Below, piece by piece: positions 43,457 to 52,919 of a stretch of 64,000 nt of DNA (position 1 is the first letter of the stretch; every line of letters begins with the position of its first letter). A program made the translations under genes and the position numbers. The notes below the pieces were generated by a model. The model saw nothing but the letters and a program-made list of their open reading frames with translations. It was not told the DNA's origin and ran no database searches. The stretch is from Vibrio jasicida CAIM 1864 = LMG 25398 (GTDB taxonomy: Bacteria > Pseudomonadota > Gammaproteobacteria > Enterobacterales > Vibrionaceae): the NCBI RefSeq assembly GCF_000400365.1, contig NZ_BAOG01000063.1:186001-250000 (forward strand). The letters are read 5' to 3'.

Positions 43457-44296
43457 CTACGCAAATAAGTGCTTCGCATGGAAGTTTAAGTGCTCAGCAA
43501 TAAAGCTCGAAATAAAGAAGTAGCTGTGGTCGTAACCTGATTGCATTCGCAATTCAACTTCAGAATCATGAGCTTTTGCTGCCGCCAGTAACGCATCTGG
43601 TTTCAATTGCTCAGCAAGGAAGTTATCTGCATCACCTTGGTCGACTAAAATCGGCAATGGGGATTTGTTTTGCTTAAGTAATTCGCTCGCATCGTATTGT
43701 TTCCAACTCTCAATATCTGTGCCTAGGTAAGCGGTAAACGCTTTTTGGCCCCAAGGACATTGCATTGGGTTACTGATTGGGCTGAACGCTGAAATTGAGC
43801 GGTATTGGCTCGCGTTTTTCAAACCAATCGTGATTGCACCGTGACCACCCATGCTATGACCGGAAATCGACTTCACATCTGAAACAGGGAAGTTGCTTTC
43901 TATGATCGCAGGCAGCTCTTTGGTGATGTAATCGTACATATGGTAATGACGTGACCACGGTTCTTGCGTCGCGTTTAGGTAGAAACCTGCGCCTTTACCT
44001 AGGTCGTAATTTTCGTCGTCTGCCACGTCGTCACCGCGAGGGCTTGTATCTGGCGCCACAATCGCGATACCCAACTCTGCTGCCATTTGAAATGCACCGG
44101 CTTTCTGCATGAAATTCTCGTCGGTACAAGTCAGGCCAGATAACCAGTAAACCACTGGAACTGGGTTTGATTTTGTTGCATTAGGTGGCAAGAAAATCGC
44201 AAAGCGCATGTTGCAATTGAGTGTGCGAGATTCGTGCGTGTACTGTTTATGCCAACCACCGAATACTTTGGCTTGGCTTAGGCTTTCAATGGTCAT
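43457..44296 (-). CDS. S-formylglutathione hydrolase
   Basis: 279 residues of the esterase D/FrmB/FghA family. The nucleophile Ser is in GHSMGGHGA near residue 148; Asp in LVDQGDADNFL and His in GYDHSYFF complete the triad. PVVYWLSGLTCTDENFMQKAGA and APDTSPRG are also family markers. It releases formate from S-formylglutathione. It is the gene after the glutathione-dependent formaldehyde dehydrogenase, 178 bases downstream of it, so the pair does complete formaldehyde oxidation. Confidence 0.96.
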   Translation of the reverse strand: MTIESLSQAKVFGGWHKQYTHESRTLNCNMRFAIFLPPNATKSNPVPVVYWLSGLTCTDENFMQKAGAFQMAAELGIAIVAPDTSPRGDDVADDENYDLGKGAGFYLNATQEPWSRHYHMYDYITKELPAIIESNFPVSDVKSISGHSMGGHGAITIGLKNASQYRSISAFSPISNPMQCPWGQKAFTAYLGTDIESWKQYDASELLKQNKSPLPILVDQGDADNFLAEQLKPDALLAAAKAHDSEVELRMQSGYDHSYFFISSFIAEHLNFHAKHLFA

Positions 44297-44474
44297 GGAT
44301 AATCTCTCGATAAAACAATGTTTATTTAAAAACAGTGAGTATTTAAAACAATGATTTTCTAACGGCGGACAAGACCGTTAAGACAGTGGATGGCTCTCTT
44401 CCCGAGGAAAACGTGTCCAGAGAGAAGAGAGCTTATTTCAAATATCAATCACATTACGTGAGTTGTATCTTGGA

Positions 44475-45623
44475 TTATTTATCCATGTGAAGAACAGTAC
44501 GGATAGATTCACCTTTGTGCATCAATTCGAATGCTTCGTTCACGTCTTGTAGGCCCATAGTGTGCGTGATGAATTCTTGTAGACCGAATTCGCCAGCCAT
44601 GTAACGGTTTACGATTTCTGGAAGCTCAGAGCGGCCTTTAACACCACCGAAAGCAGAGCCACGCCATACACGACCAGTTACTAGTTGGAATGGACGAGTT
44701 GAGATCTCTTGACCTGCGCCCGCAACGCCGATGATTACCGACTCACCCCAACCTTTGTGACAACACTCAAGAGCTTGACGCATCACGTTTACGTTACCGA
44801 TACATTCGAATGAGTAGTCAACACCACCGTCTGTCATCTCAACGATAACGTCTTGGATTGGTTTGTCGAATTTCATTGGGTTGATGCAATCAGTTGCGCC
44901 AAGTTGTTTTGCTAGCTCGAACTTGCTTTCGTTGATGTCGACACCGATGATTTTGCTTGCACCAGCCATACGTGCACCGATGATTGCAGAAAGACCGATA
45001 CCGCCAAGACCGAATACAGCAACTGTGTCGCCTTTTTCAACTTTAGCTGTGTTAAGTACCGCACCCATACCAGTGGTTACGCCACAACCTAGAAGACAAA
45101 CTTCTTCAAGTGGCGCTTCTTTGTTTACTTTCGCTAGTGAGATTTCTGGAAGTACAGTGTACTCAGAGAAAGTAGAACAACCCATGTAGTGGAAGATTGT
45201 CTCACCATTTACAGAGAAGCGGCTTGTGCCATCTGGCATTAGGCCTTTACCTTGTGTTTCACGTACTGCCTGACATAGGTTAGTTTTGCCAGATTTACAG
45301 AACTTACACTCACCACATTCAGCTGTGTAAAGTGGGATAACGTGGTCGCCAACTTCAACGCTTGTTACGCCTTCGCCAACCATCTCAACGATACCGCCAC
45401 CTTCGTGACCAAGGATTGAAGGGAAGATACCTTCTGGATCGTCACCTGATAGTGTGAATGCGTCAGTGTGACAAACACCAGTTGCTACGATACGAACAAG
45501 AACTTCGCCCGCTTTTGGAAGTTGTACATCAACTTCTTCCATTTTAAGTGGCTCACCTGCAGCCCATGCAACCATTGCTTTTGATTTAATGTGAGTTTGA
45601 CCTGGTTTGATTTCAAGTGCCAT
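44475..45623 (-). CDS. frmA: S-(hydroxymethyl)glutathione dehydrogenase (class III alcohol dehydrogenase)
   Basis: 382 residues. Zinc-dependent class III ADH: catalytic-zinc Cys in GVCHTDAFTLSGDDPEG and GHEGGGIV, structural-zinc Cys cluster in CGECKFCKSGKTNLC, cofactor loop GLGGIGLSAIIGARMAG. It oxidises the formaldehyde-glutathione adduct to S-formylglutathione with NAD+, and can also reduce S-nitrosoglutathione. AAGGA lies about eight bases before the ATG. No FrmR or LysR regulator lies beside it, unlike some relatives. Confidence 0.97.
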   Translation of the reverse strand: MALEIKPGQTHIKSKAMVAWAAGEPLKMEEVDVQLPKAGEVLVRIVATGVCHTDAFTLSGDDPEGIFPSILGHEGGGIVEMVGEGVTSVEVGDHVIPLYTAECGECKFCKSGKTNLCQAVRETQGKGLMPDGTSRFSVNGETIFHYMGCSTFSEYTVLPEISLAKVNKEAPLEEVCLLGCGVTTGMGAVLNTAKVEKGDTVAVFGLGGIGLSAIIGARMAGASKIIGVDINESKFELAKQLGATDCINPMKFDKPIQDVIVEMTDGGVDYSFECIGNVNVMRQALECCHKGWGESVIIGVAGAGQEISTRPFQLVTGRVWRGSAFGGVKGRSELPEIVNRYMAGEFGLQEFITHTMGLQDVNEAFELMHKGESIRTVLHMDK

Positions 45624-45910
45624 TGGATGTTTCCTTTATATTCTCAGTATGTAGAGTGACGTCATAAGCGTAGTTGAGAGTTTCTCTCTACGCTGCGTCG
45701 TTTTGTTGGTGCCCATTTTAGGTGTTTCACGAAAAATGATAATCCGGTTAAATTGAAAATGATTTTTACGTAAATGTAATAATGGGCGATTGGAACCGTT
45801 ATTTATGCAAGCAAATAAGTAGCAGAAAAATCGCATTGTCGTTTGACCTCAACTACGGTTGAGGTTTTATTGTGTCGCCCATTGCGAAGAAACAGCGAGT
45901 TAGGATCACA

Positions 45911-46717
45911 ATGAACAACACAGATTTACAGGTTTACTTAGATAAAATAGGTGTTGCACAAGCCTTAGACATTAGCATTAATTTATTGTTCAAGTTGCAT
46001 ATAAATCAACAGCGAAAATTTCCATTTGAAAACTTTGATATTGCATTGGGGAGAGGCGTATCTATCTCTGAGCGAGACATTATCGACAAGCTGGTCTATC
46101 ACAACCGTGGGGGATATTGCTTTGAATTGAATGGATTGCTTTTAAGAGTACTGCAAAAGGTGGGGTTTGATGCTAGACCGCTTTTAGGTCGCGTGCACTT
46201 ATCCGGTACGCCCTCAGGTAGAACGCATCAGTTTACTTTGGTCACAATGGGCGATGAAAAATGGATTGTCGATGCTGGCTTTGGCTCGAATACGCCGAGA
46301 GCACCATTGCCATTCGTACTTAACCAAGCTATTCATACTGATATTCAAACATTCCGCTTTATTGAAGACGAGCGCGTTGGATATATGTTGCAAGTTCAAT
46401 CATATGACAATGAAAGCCAGTGGCTTGATATGTATAGCTTGGATTTTGAACATGTGTTTGATGGCGACATTGTTTGCGGTAATCACTTTGCTTCTACGTC
46501 ACCCACGTCGCGCTTTACGTCTAGTCGCGTAGCCACGCTGCCTACGGAATCGGGGATCATCACACTGGCAAATCATACGTTAAAGTATCGAGAAAATGAC
46601 AAAGTGGTCGAGGTAGAGCTTAACGGAGGCCCTGAGTATCTATCGGCATTAAAAGCGCATTTTGGTATTGAGCTAGATGCCGAGTACCAAGACTTAAAAC
46701 CGTTACCTCAGCTATAA
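45911..46717 (+). CDS. Arylamine N-acetyltransferase
   Basis: 268 residues from the ATG at 45911, with TTAGGA five bases upstream. The Cys-His-Asp triad is C70 (RGGYCFELN), H106 (THQFTL) and D121 (VDAGFG), as in all NAT enzymes. It transfers acetyl groups from acetyl-CoA to arylamines or hydrazines. It is alone; no metabolic neighbours hint at a physiological substrate. Confidence 0.95.
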   Translation: MNNTDLQVYLDKIGVAQALDISINLLFKLHINQQRKFPFENFDIALGRGVSISERDIIDKLVYHNRGGYCFELNGLLLRVLQKVGFDARPLLGRVHLSGTPSGRTHQFTLVTMGDEKWIVDAGFGSNTPRAPLPFVLNQAIHTDIQTFRFIEDERVGYMLQVQSYDNESQWLDMYSLDFEHVFDGDIVCGNHFASTSPTSRFTSSRVATLPTESGIITLANHTLKYRENDKVVEVELNGGPEYLSALKAHFGIELDAEYQDLKPLPQL

Positions 46718-46957
46718 CGATTCTGAATGACTGAGCCATTGATGTTCAGTTAGAAGTATAGTGAACATCAATGGTTTAAATCAGTCTATGATACATCGAT
46801 TATTGGTTTAAGTTATTGATTAAAAAGAGTGTGAACGAGAGTCACAAATTCTATTTAGTTACGATAAGTTGTAAGAAAGTCGCAACTTAATTGTCATTTT
46901 TTCCACCTAAGCTCCTCGCCCGATTTCAAATTATTACTCTTTATCGGGATGGGAAAA

Positions 46958-49114
46958 ATGAAACGCAGTACATTGACCGTACTCTCCGGTCTGATTGCAG
47001 CTACTCTAGTTGGTTGTAATTCAGACTCTTCAAGCAGTGATACACCAGAGCTCGAAGCGCCAGTTCAAGTGGCGTTTATGCCAGACATCCACTTCCACGA
47101 TGTATATGGTGACTTCCAAGACGGCTCTTTCCAAGGTCTCTACACCAACGCCAGCGGTAAATATGCGACGATTCGTACCATGCAGTCGCAGATGGAATCG
47201 ACGCGGTTGTTTAACGAAAACTATTTCGCGATGATCGCTGCACTGGATGACGTGGTAGAGCGCGGAATTAAATATGTTGCACTACCAGGGGATTTCAGTG
47301 ATGACGGCCAACCTGTGCACATGCGTGGGTTAGTGAAAATCTTTGACCATTATCGTGAGACTTATGGTCTTGAGTTTTTTGCTGCACCGGGCAACCATGA
47401 TCCCAACAAACCTTTTACCGTGGCAGCGGGCAAATCTGATTACCTTGGTGAGGGCGGCAAGAAACAACGCATCTTTAGCCGAGGTAAGGATGAGTGTGTT
47501 GATTACGAAGGCGAGTGGGGGATCATTCCCGGTGAAGGCGACAATTTAGACACCATCTGTACGGAAGAGGTACAAGAGTGGGGCTACAAAGAGATCATGG
47601 ATATCCTTGGTACGCACGGTTTCTATCCTCAAGAAGATTATTTGTATTTCGAAACGCCCTACAGCAGTGAAGAAGCTCGTAACAACTATTCATATGAACT
47701 TGCCGCCGAAGAAGCCGCTTATGATAAGCGCATGTTTGAGATTTGCCACCAAGGGACGGGCGGTGAATACAAACAAGACGGTTACACCAACTGTGCGGTG
47801 GTGCCAGATACCAGCTACTTGGTAGAGCCAGTAAAAGGCTTGTGGTTGTTGGCGATAGATGCGAACGTTTACAAGCCAAAAGAAACCTTGGTAGAAGATT
47901 CCATCAGCGGCGATGACTTCGATGGCTCCAGCAGTGCAGGCTACAACATGATGCTGACCCACAAACAGCACGTGATTGAGTGGATCAGTGAGGTCGTTAA
48001 AGCGGCAAAAGAGCAGAACAAAACACTTGTGTCGTTCAGCCATTTTCCAATGACGGATTTCTATAATGGTGCATCCGAAGACATTGAAGACTTGTTCGGA
48101 GAAGGAAGCCATCAGTTATCTCGTGAGCCAAATGACGATACCAGTAAAGCACTTGCAGCGACGGGGTTGAGCATTCACGTTGGTGGCCACATGCACTTTA
48201 ACGATACTGGTAAGAAGAGCTATGTGATTGACGGTGTGCAACACACGCTTTTCAACATTCAAGCCCCTTCTCTGGCGGGCTACATTCCAGCTTATAAGCT
48301 ATTGAATATCCGTCCTGATCATCAAATCGAAGTGGAAACTGTCGTGATCGACAAAGTTGAAGGCTACAACGAGTTGTTTGAGCACTATGCACGTGAGCAT
48401 GAACACCTGACTGAACAAGCAGGTGATGATGAAACTGCAAAGGCGAGCATTTGGAATAAAGAGATTCTTGAAGCTGAAAGCTATTATGCTCTGACTGATT
48501 GGCACATCCGAGAACTGACGCGTCTGCGCTTCCTACCAAGTGATTGGCCACTGGAAATGCGTGAAATGCTTTTGCACATGGATGGTGATGATATGTTGAT
48601 CATGTCTCAGCTTTCTACTCAATTTACCGTGTGTCAGTTAGCGAAAGAGCTAGGGTACGACATTGTTAATTGTGATGAAAACGCGGTCGTAGATTATGAG
48701 CAATTCCAGAAAGATTGGCAGGCGGCGACGCAACAAGCTCAAGCGATTGCTCAACAGGGAGGCTTTAATCTTGATGACTTTGCTGCATGGAATGGTGAAG
48801 AGCTAGCAACAGATTTCTACCGCCTGCGTAATGCCGATGAACTGGCTTTCCGCGATATTGAAGAAGCACAGCTATTGCAATACGAGTTGTTAAGTCGAGA
48901 GCTGGCTGAGTTCGCGGGAACGGTCGATTCTGAACTTGGTGACTTAGGTGAATACTCGGTTGGTGAAGTCTTCCGCTCACGCTTTGGTAGCCTATTTGTG
49001 ATCCTAGAGAAGTTTGCAACGGGACAAGCCAGTGACCACTTCTTGATTGATACTGAGCAGCAAACATTGACGGATTTAAAAGGCGAAGTGAAGCGAGATA
49101 TTCTCAAACACTGA
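46958..49114 (+). CDS. Large metallophosphoesterase lipoprotein
   Basis: 718 residues from the ATG at 46958, preferred because GGGATGG precedes it; an ATG three codons earlier is possible. A lipoprotein signal ends in LVGC with the lipidated Cys near residue 20. The calcineurin-like metal motifs are all present: MPDIHFHD, LPGDFSDDG, PGNHD, SFSHFPM and VGGHMH. A roughly 100-residue insertion separates the third and fourth motifs, and a 250-residue helical, acidic C-terminal region follows the catalytic domain. A periplasmic or surface phosphodiesterase; substrate unknown. Its own terminator follows. Confidence 0.9.
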   Translation: MKRSTLTVLSGLIAATLVGCNSDSSSSDTPELEAPVQVAFMPDIHFHDVYGDFQDGSFQGLYTNASGKYATIRTMQSQMESTRLFNENYFAMIAALDDVVERGIKYVALPGDFSDDGQPVHMRGLVKIFDHYRETYGLEFFAAPGNHDPNKPFTVAAGKSDYLGEGGKKQRIFSRGKDECVDYEGEWGIIPGEGDNLDTICTEEVQEWGYKEIMDILGTHGFYPQEDYLYFETPYSSEEARNNYSYELAAEEAAYDKRMFEICHQGTGGEYKQDGYTNCAVVPDTSYLVEPVKGLWLLAIDANVYKPKETLVEDSISGDDFDGSSSAGYNMMLTHKQHVIEWISEVVKAAKEQNKTLVSFSHFPMTDFYNGASEDIEDLFGEGSHQLSREPNDDTSKALAATGLSIHVGGHMHFNDTGKKSYVIDGVQHTLFNIQAPSLAGYIPAYKLLNIRPDHQIEVETVVIDKVEGYNELFEHYAREHEHLTEQAGDDETAKASIWNKEILEAESYYALTDWHIRELTRLRFLPSDWPLEMREMLLHMDGDDMLIMSQLSTQFTVCQLAKELGYDIVNCDENAVVDYEQFQKDWQAATQQAQAIAQQGGFNLDDFAAWNGEELATDFYRLRNADELAFRDIEEAQLLQYELLSRELAEFAGTVDSELGDLGEYSVGEVFRSRFGSLFVILEKFATGQASDHFLIDTEQQTLTDLKGEVKRDILKH

Positions 49115-49135
49115 TTTGCCTATATGCAACAAATG

Positions 49136-49168
49136 GAAAGCGCAGCTCAGTCTGCGCTTTCTTTATTT
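49136..49168 (+). terminator. Terminator after the phosphoesterase
   Basis: AAAGCGCAG (49137-49145) and CTGCGCTTT (49152-49160) pair over six bases, followed by a T-rich stretch. Confidence 0.9.
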
Positions 49169-49236
49169 GCGCTATATCTCAGTAAGTTATTTGCCAAAAG
49201 TTTACCTTTAATTATGAAGAATAGATGAGGTAAATC

Positions 49237-49749
49237 ATGCGCTTCGAATACTTATTAGATGATGACGTCACCCCCGCACTCGATGCCAAGCTAAGAACGT
49301 TACTCGCGACTTGTTTTACCAAAGAACAAGATAAAATCTTCCGAACTCAGCGCTATTTTCAAGAGATGCCTCGCCATCGTTACCTTATTTGGGATGACAC
49401 TCAACTTGCGGCTCATATTGCAGTACATGAAAAGCAGGTGATGATTGACGATCAATCTTTTCCGATCAGCGGCATTGCCGAAGTTTGCGTCCAACCGGAG
49501 TATCGCGGCAAAGGGTTAGTGAAAATGTTGCTCAAAGTGATTCACCAAGATGCACTCGAGAGAGGTGATGCTTTTTCTGTGTTGTTTGGGCGAACACAGG
49601 TTTACCAGTCGAGCGGATACCAACCTACCGACAATCTAAAGATGGAAGTAAAACCTCGCGAATGGATGAGCACAGAAGACACCATGGTGCTGTCCCTAAA
49701 TATCATTTGGCCACAACAAGCGGTGCATTTAGTCGGCTATCCTTTTTAA
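49237..49749 (+). CDS. GNAT family N-acetyltransferase
   Basis: 170 residues. The acetyl-CoA loop is EYRGKGLVKMLLK, preceded by the strand ISGIAEVCVQPEYRG; AAHIAVHEKQV forms the earlier sheet. GAGG lies seven bases before the ATG. Substrate unknown. It is followed by a LysR gene in the same direction after 69 bases. Confidence 0.9.
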   Translation: MRFEYLLDDDVTPALDAKLRTLLATCFTKEQDKIFRTQRYFQEMPRHRYLIWDDTQLAAHIAVHEKQVMIDDQSFPISGIAEVCVQPEYRGKGLVKMLLKVIHQDALERGDAFSVLFGRTQVYQSSGYQPTDNLKMEVKPREWMSTEDTMVLSLNIIWPQQAVHLVGYPF

Positions 49750-49818
49750 ACAGGTTTTCTCTGCATTTAACTTTGTGTGAGAATAAGCAATAAATAGAAT
49801 TCCATAGGAACCACAACC

Positions 49819-50688
49819 ATGGCGAATTGGGAAGGCGTGAGCGAGTTCGTTGCTGTCGCAGAAACCAACAGCTTCACTGGCGCAGCCAACAAGTTGAAAA
49901 CATCGGTGGCGCAAATCAGCCGTCGTGTCTCTGCGCTTGAAGAACGTCTAGCCGTTAAATTGCTGCACCGCACTACGCGAAAAGTCTCACTGACAGAAGC
50001 GGGGCAGCTTTATTATCAGCAATGTAAACACCTTGTCGAAGGTCTAGAGTTGGCAGAGTTAGCGGTCACGCAAATGCAAGCAGAACCGAAAGGTTTGCTC
50101 AAAGTAACCGCTCCTGTGACGTATGGTGAGATGAACTTAGCGCCGTTGCTACACCAGTTTATTGAGAAATATCCGCAGGTGAATCTGGATTTGAATCTGA
50201 CCAACCAAAAGTTAGATTTGATTGAGCAAGGTGTCGATGTGGCGATTCGTCTCGGACGTTTGCAAGACTCCAGTTTGATTGCCAAGCGTTTGTCATCTCG
50301 ACAGCTTTACGTGTGTGCCAGTCCAGCATATCTAGATCGCTCGGGTGAACCGCATACCTTGTCTGAGCTGAGTCACCACCAATGTTTGGTCGGTACTGCT
50401 GATTACTGGCACTTTAAAGAGCAAAAACGTGAAAAGTCTTTACGTGTTTCTGGCCGAATCAAATGCAACAGTGGCTTTGCTTTGGTCGATGCGGCAAAAC
50501 GTGGTCTAGGTTTGGTGCAACTGCCGGACTACTACGTGCAAGAGGCGTTAGATAATGGCGAGCTGGTGGAAGTGTTAACCGATTACCGCGACGATCGTGA
50601 AGGTATTTGGGCGCTGTACCCACAAAACCGAAATCTGTCGCCAAAAGTGCGCTTACTGATTGATTTCTTGGCTGAAAATATGAACTAG
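49819..50688 (+). CDS. LysR-family regulator, CrgA/DhmR-like group
   Basis: 289 residues. Winged helix at residues 5-62 (FVAVAETNSFTGAANKLKTSVAQISRRVSALEERLAVKLLHRTTR), then a substrate-binding domain beginning at GLLKVTAPVTYGEMNLAPLL. AGGA lies nine bases upstream. Target genes are not evident; neither neighbour is divergent from it. Confidence 0.93.
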   Translation: MANWEGVSEFVAVAETNSFTGAANKLKTSVAQISRRVSALEERLAVKLLHRTTRKVSLTEAGQLYYQQCKHLVEGLELAELAVTQMQAEPKGLLKVTAPVTYGEMNLAPLLHQFIEKYPQVNLDLNLTNQKLDLIEQGVDVAIRLGRLQDSSLIAKRLSSRQLYVCASPAYLDRSGEPHTLSELSHHQCLVGTADYWHFKEQKREKSLRVSGRIKCNSGFALVDAAKRGLGLVQLPDYYVQEALDNGELVEVLTDYRDDREGIWALYPQNRNLSPKVRLLIDFLAENMN

Positions 50689-50755
50689 GAAAGGTGTCCC
50701 CAGCACTTTGCTTATCAGGGGTTATTGATTCGCAAAGGCGGGGACTTGCAGGATG

Positions 50756-51592
50756 CTACATTCCGAAAATAGTAACTAGCTTGTGGAACGGCTGCGATTG
50801 GTGGAATTTATGTATCTGAGTCACTGAACCATTCGGATTTGTTTCTAAAGTTGTTTCTATTTGGAAATAGTTTTCAGGCAAGCCTTGGAAACGTTGCTTT
50901 GGAATCATAGTATTTTGCTCGTCATTGCTTAAATCATTCTCAATGGATAGCAGAGCACTACTTTGAAAAATCAAAGGATCAAATAATTGCTCCGCTACTA
51001 CTTCTTCTACGCCGGATGAAGAGTAGTATTGACGAATAACAAATTCAGAGACATTAAGGTAACTGTCGTTGTTAGGAAAACTCACATTCATTCTATACCC
51101 AAAATAACCAATAGACTGGAAGTGGTCCGTTATATCGAACTCTATTTTAGCTGAATATGGTATTTTACTTTCTGATTTATATGACTCAGAGTCAAAAGTG
51201 ACAGTAAACTTTTTATGAAGGTTATTCCATTTACAATAAATATTGTATTTATCATTAGGTTTATTATCTAAAGAGTAATCCGATTCACAGAAATCATAAA
51301 TCTCATCATAAGTTTTATTAAAATGATTGGCGACAGTTTGATACATTGATATTCCAGGTTCAATAGGGTGGACTGGCTCTTCTGGTCTTTCTGGCTCAAT
51401 CGGGTGAACAGGTTCGCTCGGTTCAATCGGATGAACAGGCTCACCCGGTTCTATAGAGTGAACTGGAGGAGCGGGTTCGATTGGTTGAATCGGCTTTATT
51501 CCAGTATCAATGTCATTATCACCGCTTGTGTCTGAGGAATTACACGCAACCAAGAATGGCAATATACTCGCAAGCAAAAGAGTTTTTTTCAT
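50756..51592 (-). CDS. Lipoprotein with PVHPIEP repeats, unknown function
   Basis: 278 residues. The lipobox LVAC gives a lipidated C17. Residues about 35-78 are a proline-rich tandem repeat of the form P-V-H-P-I-E-P-x-E, probably an extended spacer lifting the rest from the membrane. The C-terminal 190 residues form a beta-rich domain with Cys pairs (CESDYS, YCKWN). No family recognised. Base composition is clearly more AT-rich than the surrounding genes, suggesting acquired DNA. Confidence 0.82.
   Translation of the reverse strand: MKKTLLLASILPFLVACNSSDTSGDNDIDTGIKPIQPIEPAPPVHSIEPGEPVHPIEPSEPVHPIEPERPEEPVHPIEPGISMYQTVANHFNKTYDEIYDFCESDYSLDNKPNDKYNIYCKWNNLHKKFTVTFDSESYKSESKIPYSAKIEFDITDHFQSIGYFGYRMNVSFPNNDSYLNVSEFVIRQYYSSSGVEEVVAEQLFDPLIFQSSALLSIENDLSNDEQNTMIPKQRFQGLPENYFQIETTLETNPNGSVTQIHKFHQSQPFHKLVTIFGM
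51357..51490 (-). repeat. Degenerate tandem repeats encoding PVHPIEP units
   Basis: About four to five units of roughly 27-33 bases, each encoding a variant of EPVHPIEP, inside the lipoprotein gene. Copy number may vary between strains. Confidence 0.75.
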
Positions 51593-51834
51593 ATTTTTAC
51601 CTAGTCATTATAAATTCGTTTTGATGAAAAATAAGAACACTCAATTACTATTCCATTATCCTCTTTATTATTTTTTAATTTAAAGAGAAGAGTGATTCCT
51701 GACATTACGGTTAATGCCTTTCCTAATATTATTTAAGCCAACTGACGTTTAGATATAAACAGAATAAAAAAGTAAACTTCAGATTTACGATAGAACTATA
51801 TTCGTATATTACCTCCTCTTTTTCTAAACTGCCT

Positions 51835-52701
51835 TTATGCGTATTCAGTGATTAATGTCTTTTTCAGCCAATCGGTGGCAATACCGTTGGCTCGAATTTC
51901 TGATGTAATCATGTCCACTCGAAACAAATGCCCTTTTTCCCCAAGGCTCGTTTGAACAATAGCTACTTTGTGTGAGTTTCGGTTCGCTAACGCCAGTGGG
52001 ATGATAGCCCAACCTATATCTTGGCTTACAAGCTCTATGCTTGTTTCAATATCGTCAATTCTGATCTTGTTGACTTCTTCGAGGTCGAGGAAGCGATTGT
52101 CCAAATTGAATACACTACTTCGCGTTATTTGAGTGGTGCCTACCAAATCACTTGGTACGACAACTTTATTTTTCAGAGGGTTACCCGGCGCGCAAATTAA
52201 ACAGGTCTTCACGTGGTCAATAGTTTGATACTGGATCGTACTATCGAAAAAATGCCTTCCAACAATCAATGCTAGGTCTACTTCATCCTCTTCGAGCATG
52301 GCAACCACATCTTGGGTTGGGCGTTTATGGAGCACTAATTCCACTTGAGGAAACTGTTGCTGAAACCCAATGATGATTTGTCGCATCTTGTCATCCAGTA
52401 ACCAGTCATCAATGGCGACCACGACTTTATCCTCAACACCTTGAGCCAAGTGTTCCGCATGGCGCAAAAATTTTCTCTCTGCTGCGAGCACGCTTTTGGC
52501 GTAACCGAGCAAATTATCGCCTTCTGCGGTGAGCTTTGGTTTATAGCCGTCACGTGAGAATAACTCGACCGATAAATCGATCTCTAAATCACTGATGGCA
52601 TTGCTAATCCAAGACTGCGCTTTACCCTGCTTTCGCGCTGCGGCGGAAAAGGAACCAAGCTCAGCGGCATTTACAAAGGCTTTTACTTTATCGGTGTTCA
52701 T
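51835..52701 (-). CDS. LysR-family regulator
   Basis: 288 residues. The helix-turn-helix is residues 3-60 (KVKAFVNAAELGSFSAAARKQGKAQSWISNAISDLEIDLSVELFSR); QSWISNAI replaces the usual QPAVSRQI. The effector domain begins near VEDKVVVAIDDWLLDD. GAGG precedes the ATG. It is isolated at the edge of an AT-rich patch; target not evident. Confidence 0.92.
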   Translation of the reverse strand: MNTDKVKAFVNAAELGSFSAAARKQGKAQSWISNAISDLEIDLSVELFSRDGYKPKLTAEGDNLLGYAKSVLAAERKFLRHAEHLAQGVEDKVVVAIDDWLLDDKMRQIIIGFQQQFPQVELVLHKRPTQDVVAMLEEDEVDLALIVGRHFFDSTIQYQTIDHVKTCLICAPGNPLKNKVVVPSDLVGTTQITRSSVFNLDNRFLDLEEVNKIRIDDIETSIELVSQDIGWAIIPLALANRNSHKVAIVQTSLGEKGHLFRVDMITSEIRANGIATDWLKKTLITEYA

Positions 52702-52856
52702 GCTTGCCTCGTCGTTATGGTGGGTAGATTATCGACAGCTTAACGAGGTTAAAAGATAGACTCTATATGGATTTGTTATAGTGATTGAAGTGGTTTTTTA
52801 GAGAGAAGAAATGAGTTTGGTTGTAATTTATTGATATTTATAGGGTATAAGAAATA

Positions 52857-52889
52857 AACGCTGAGCTTTTGACCAACAAACTCAGCGTT
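52857..52889 (-). terminator. Probable terminator after the reductase gene
   Basis: AACGCTGAG and CTCAGCGTT form a perfect 9-bp stem with a 15-base loop, downstream of the leftward gene ending at 52920. The T tract is interrupted (TTTATTTC). Confidence 0.65.
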
Positions 52890-52919
52890 ATCTATAGTAA
52901 AAGTAATATAAAGTTACAT

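Noticed and set aside
45636..45836. 66-codon frame between frmA and the NAT gene
   Set aside because: It sits in the frmA promoter region, lacks a ribosome site and has an unlikely composition; not a FrmR-type regulator.
51357..51490. CRISPR-like repeats
   Set aside because: Repeats are in frame within a lipoprotein gene, degenerate, and have no unique spacers of constant length.
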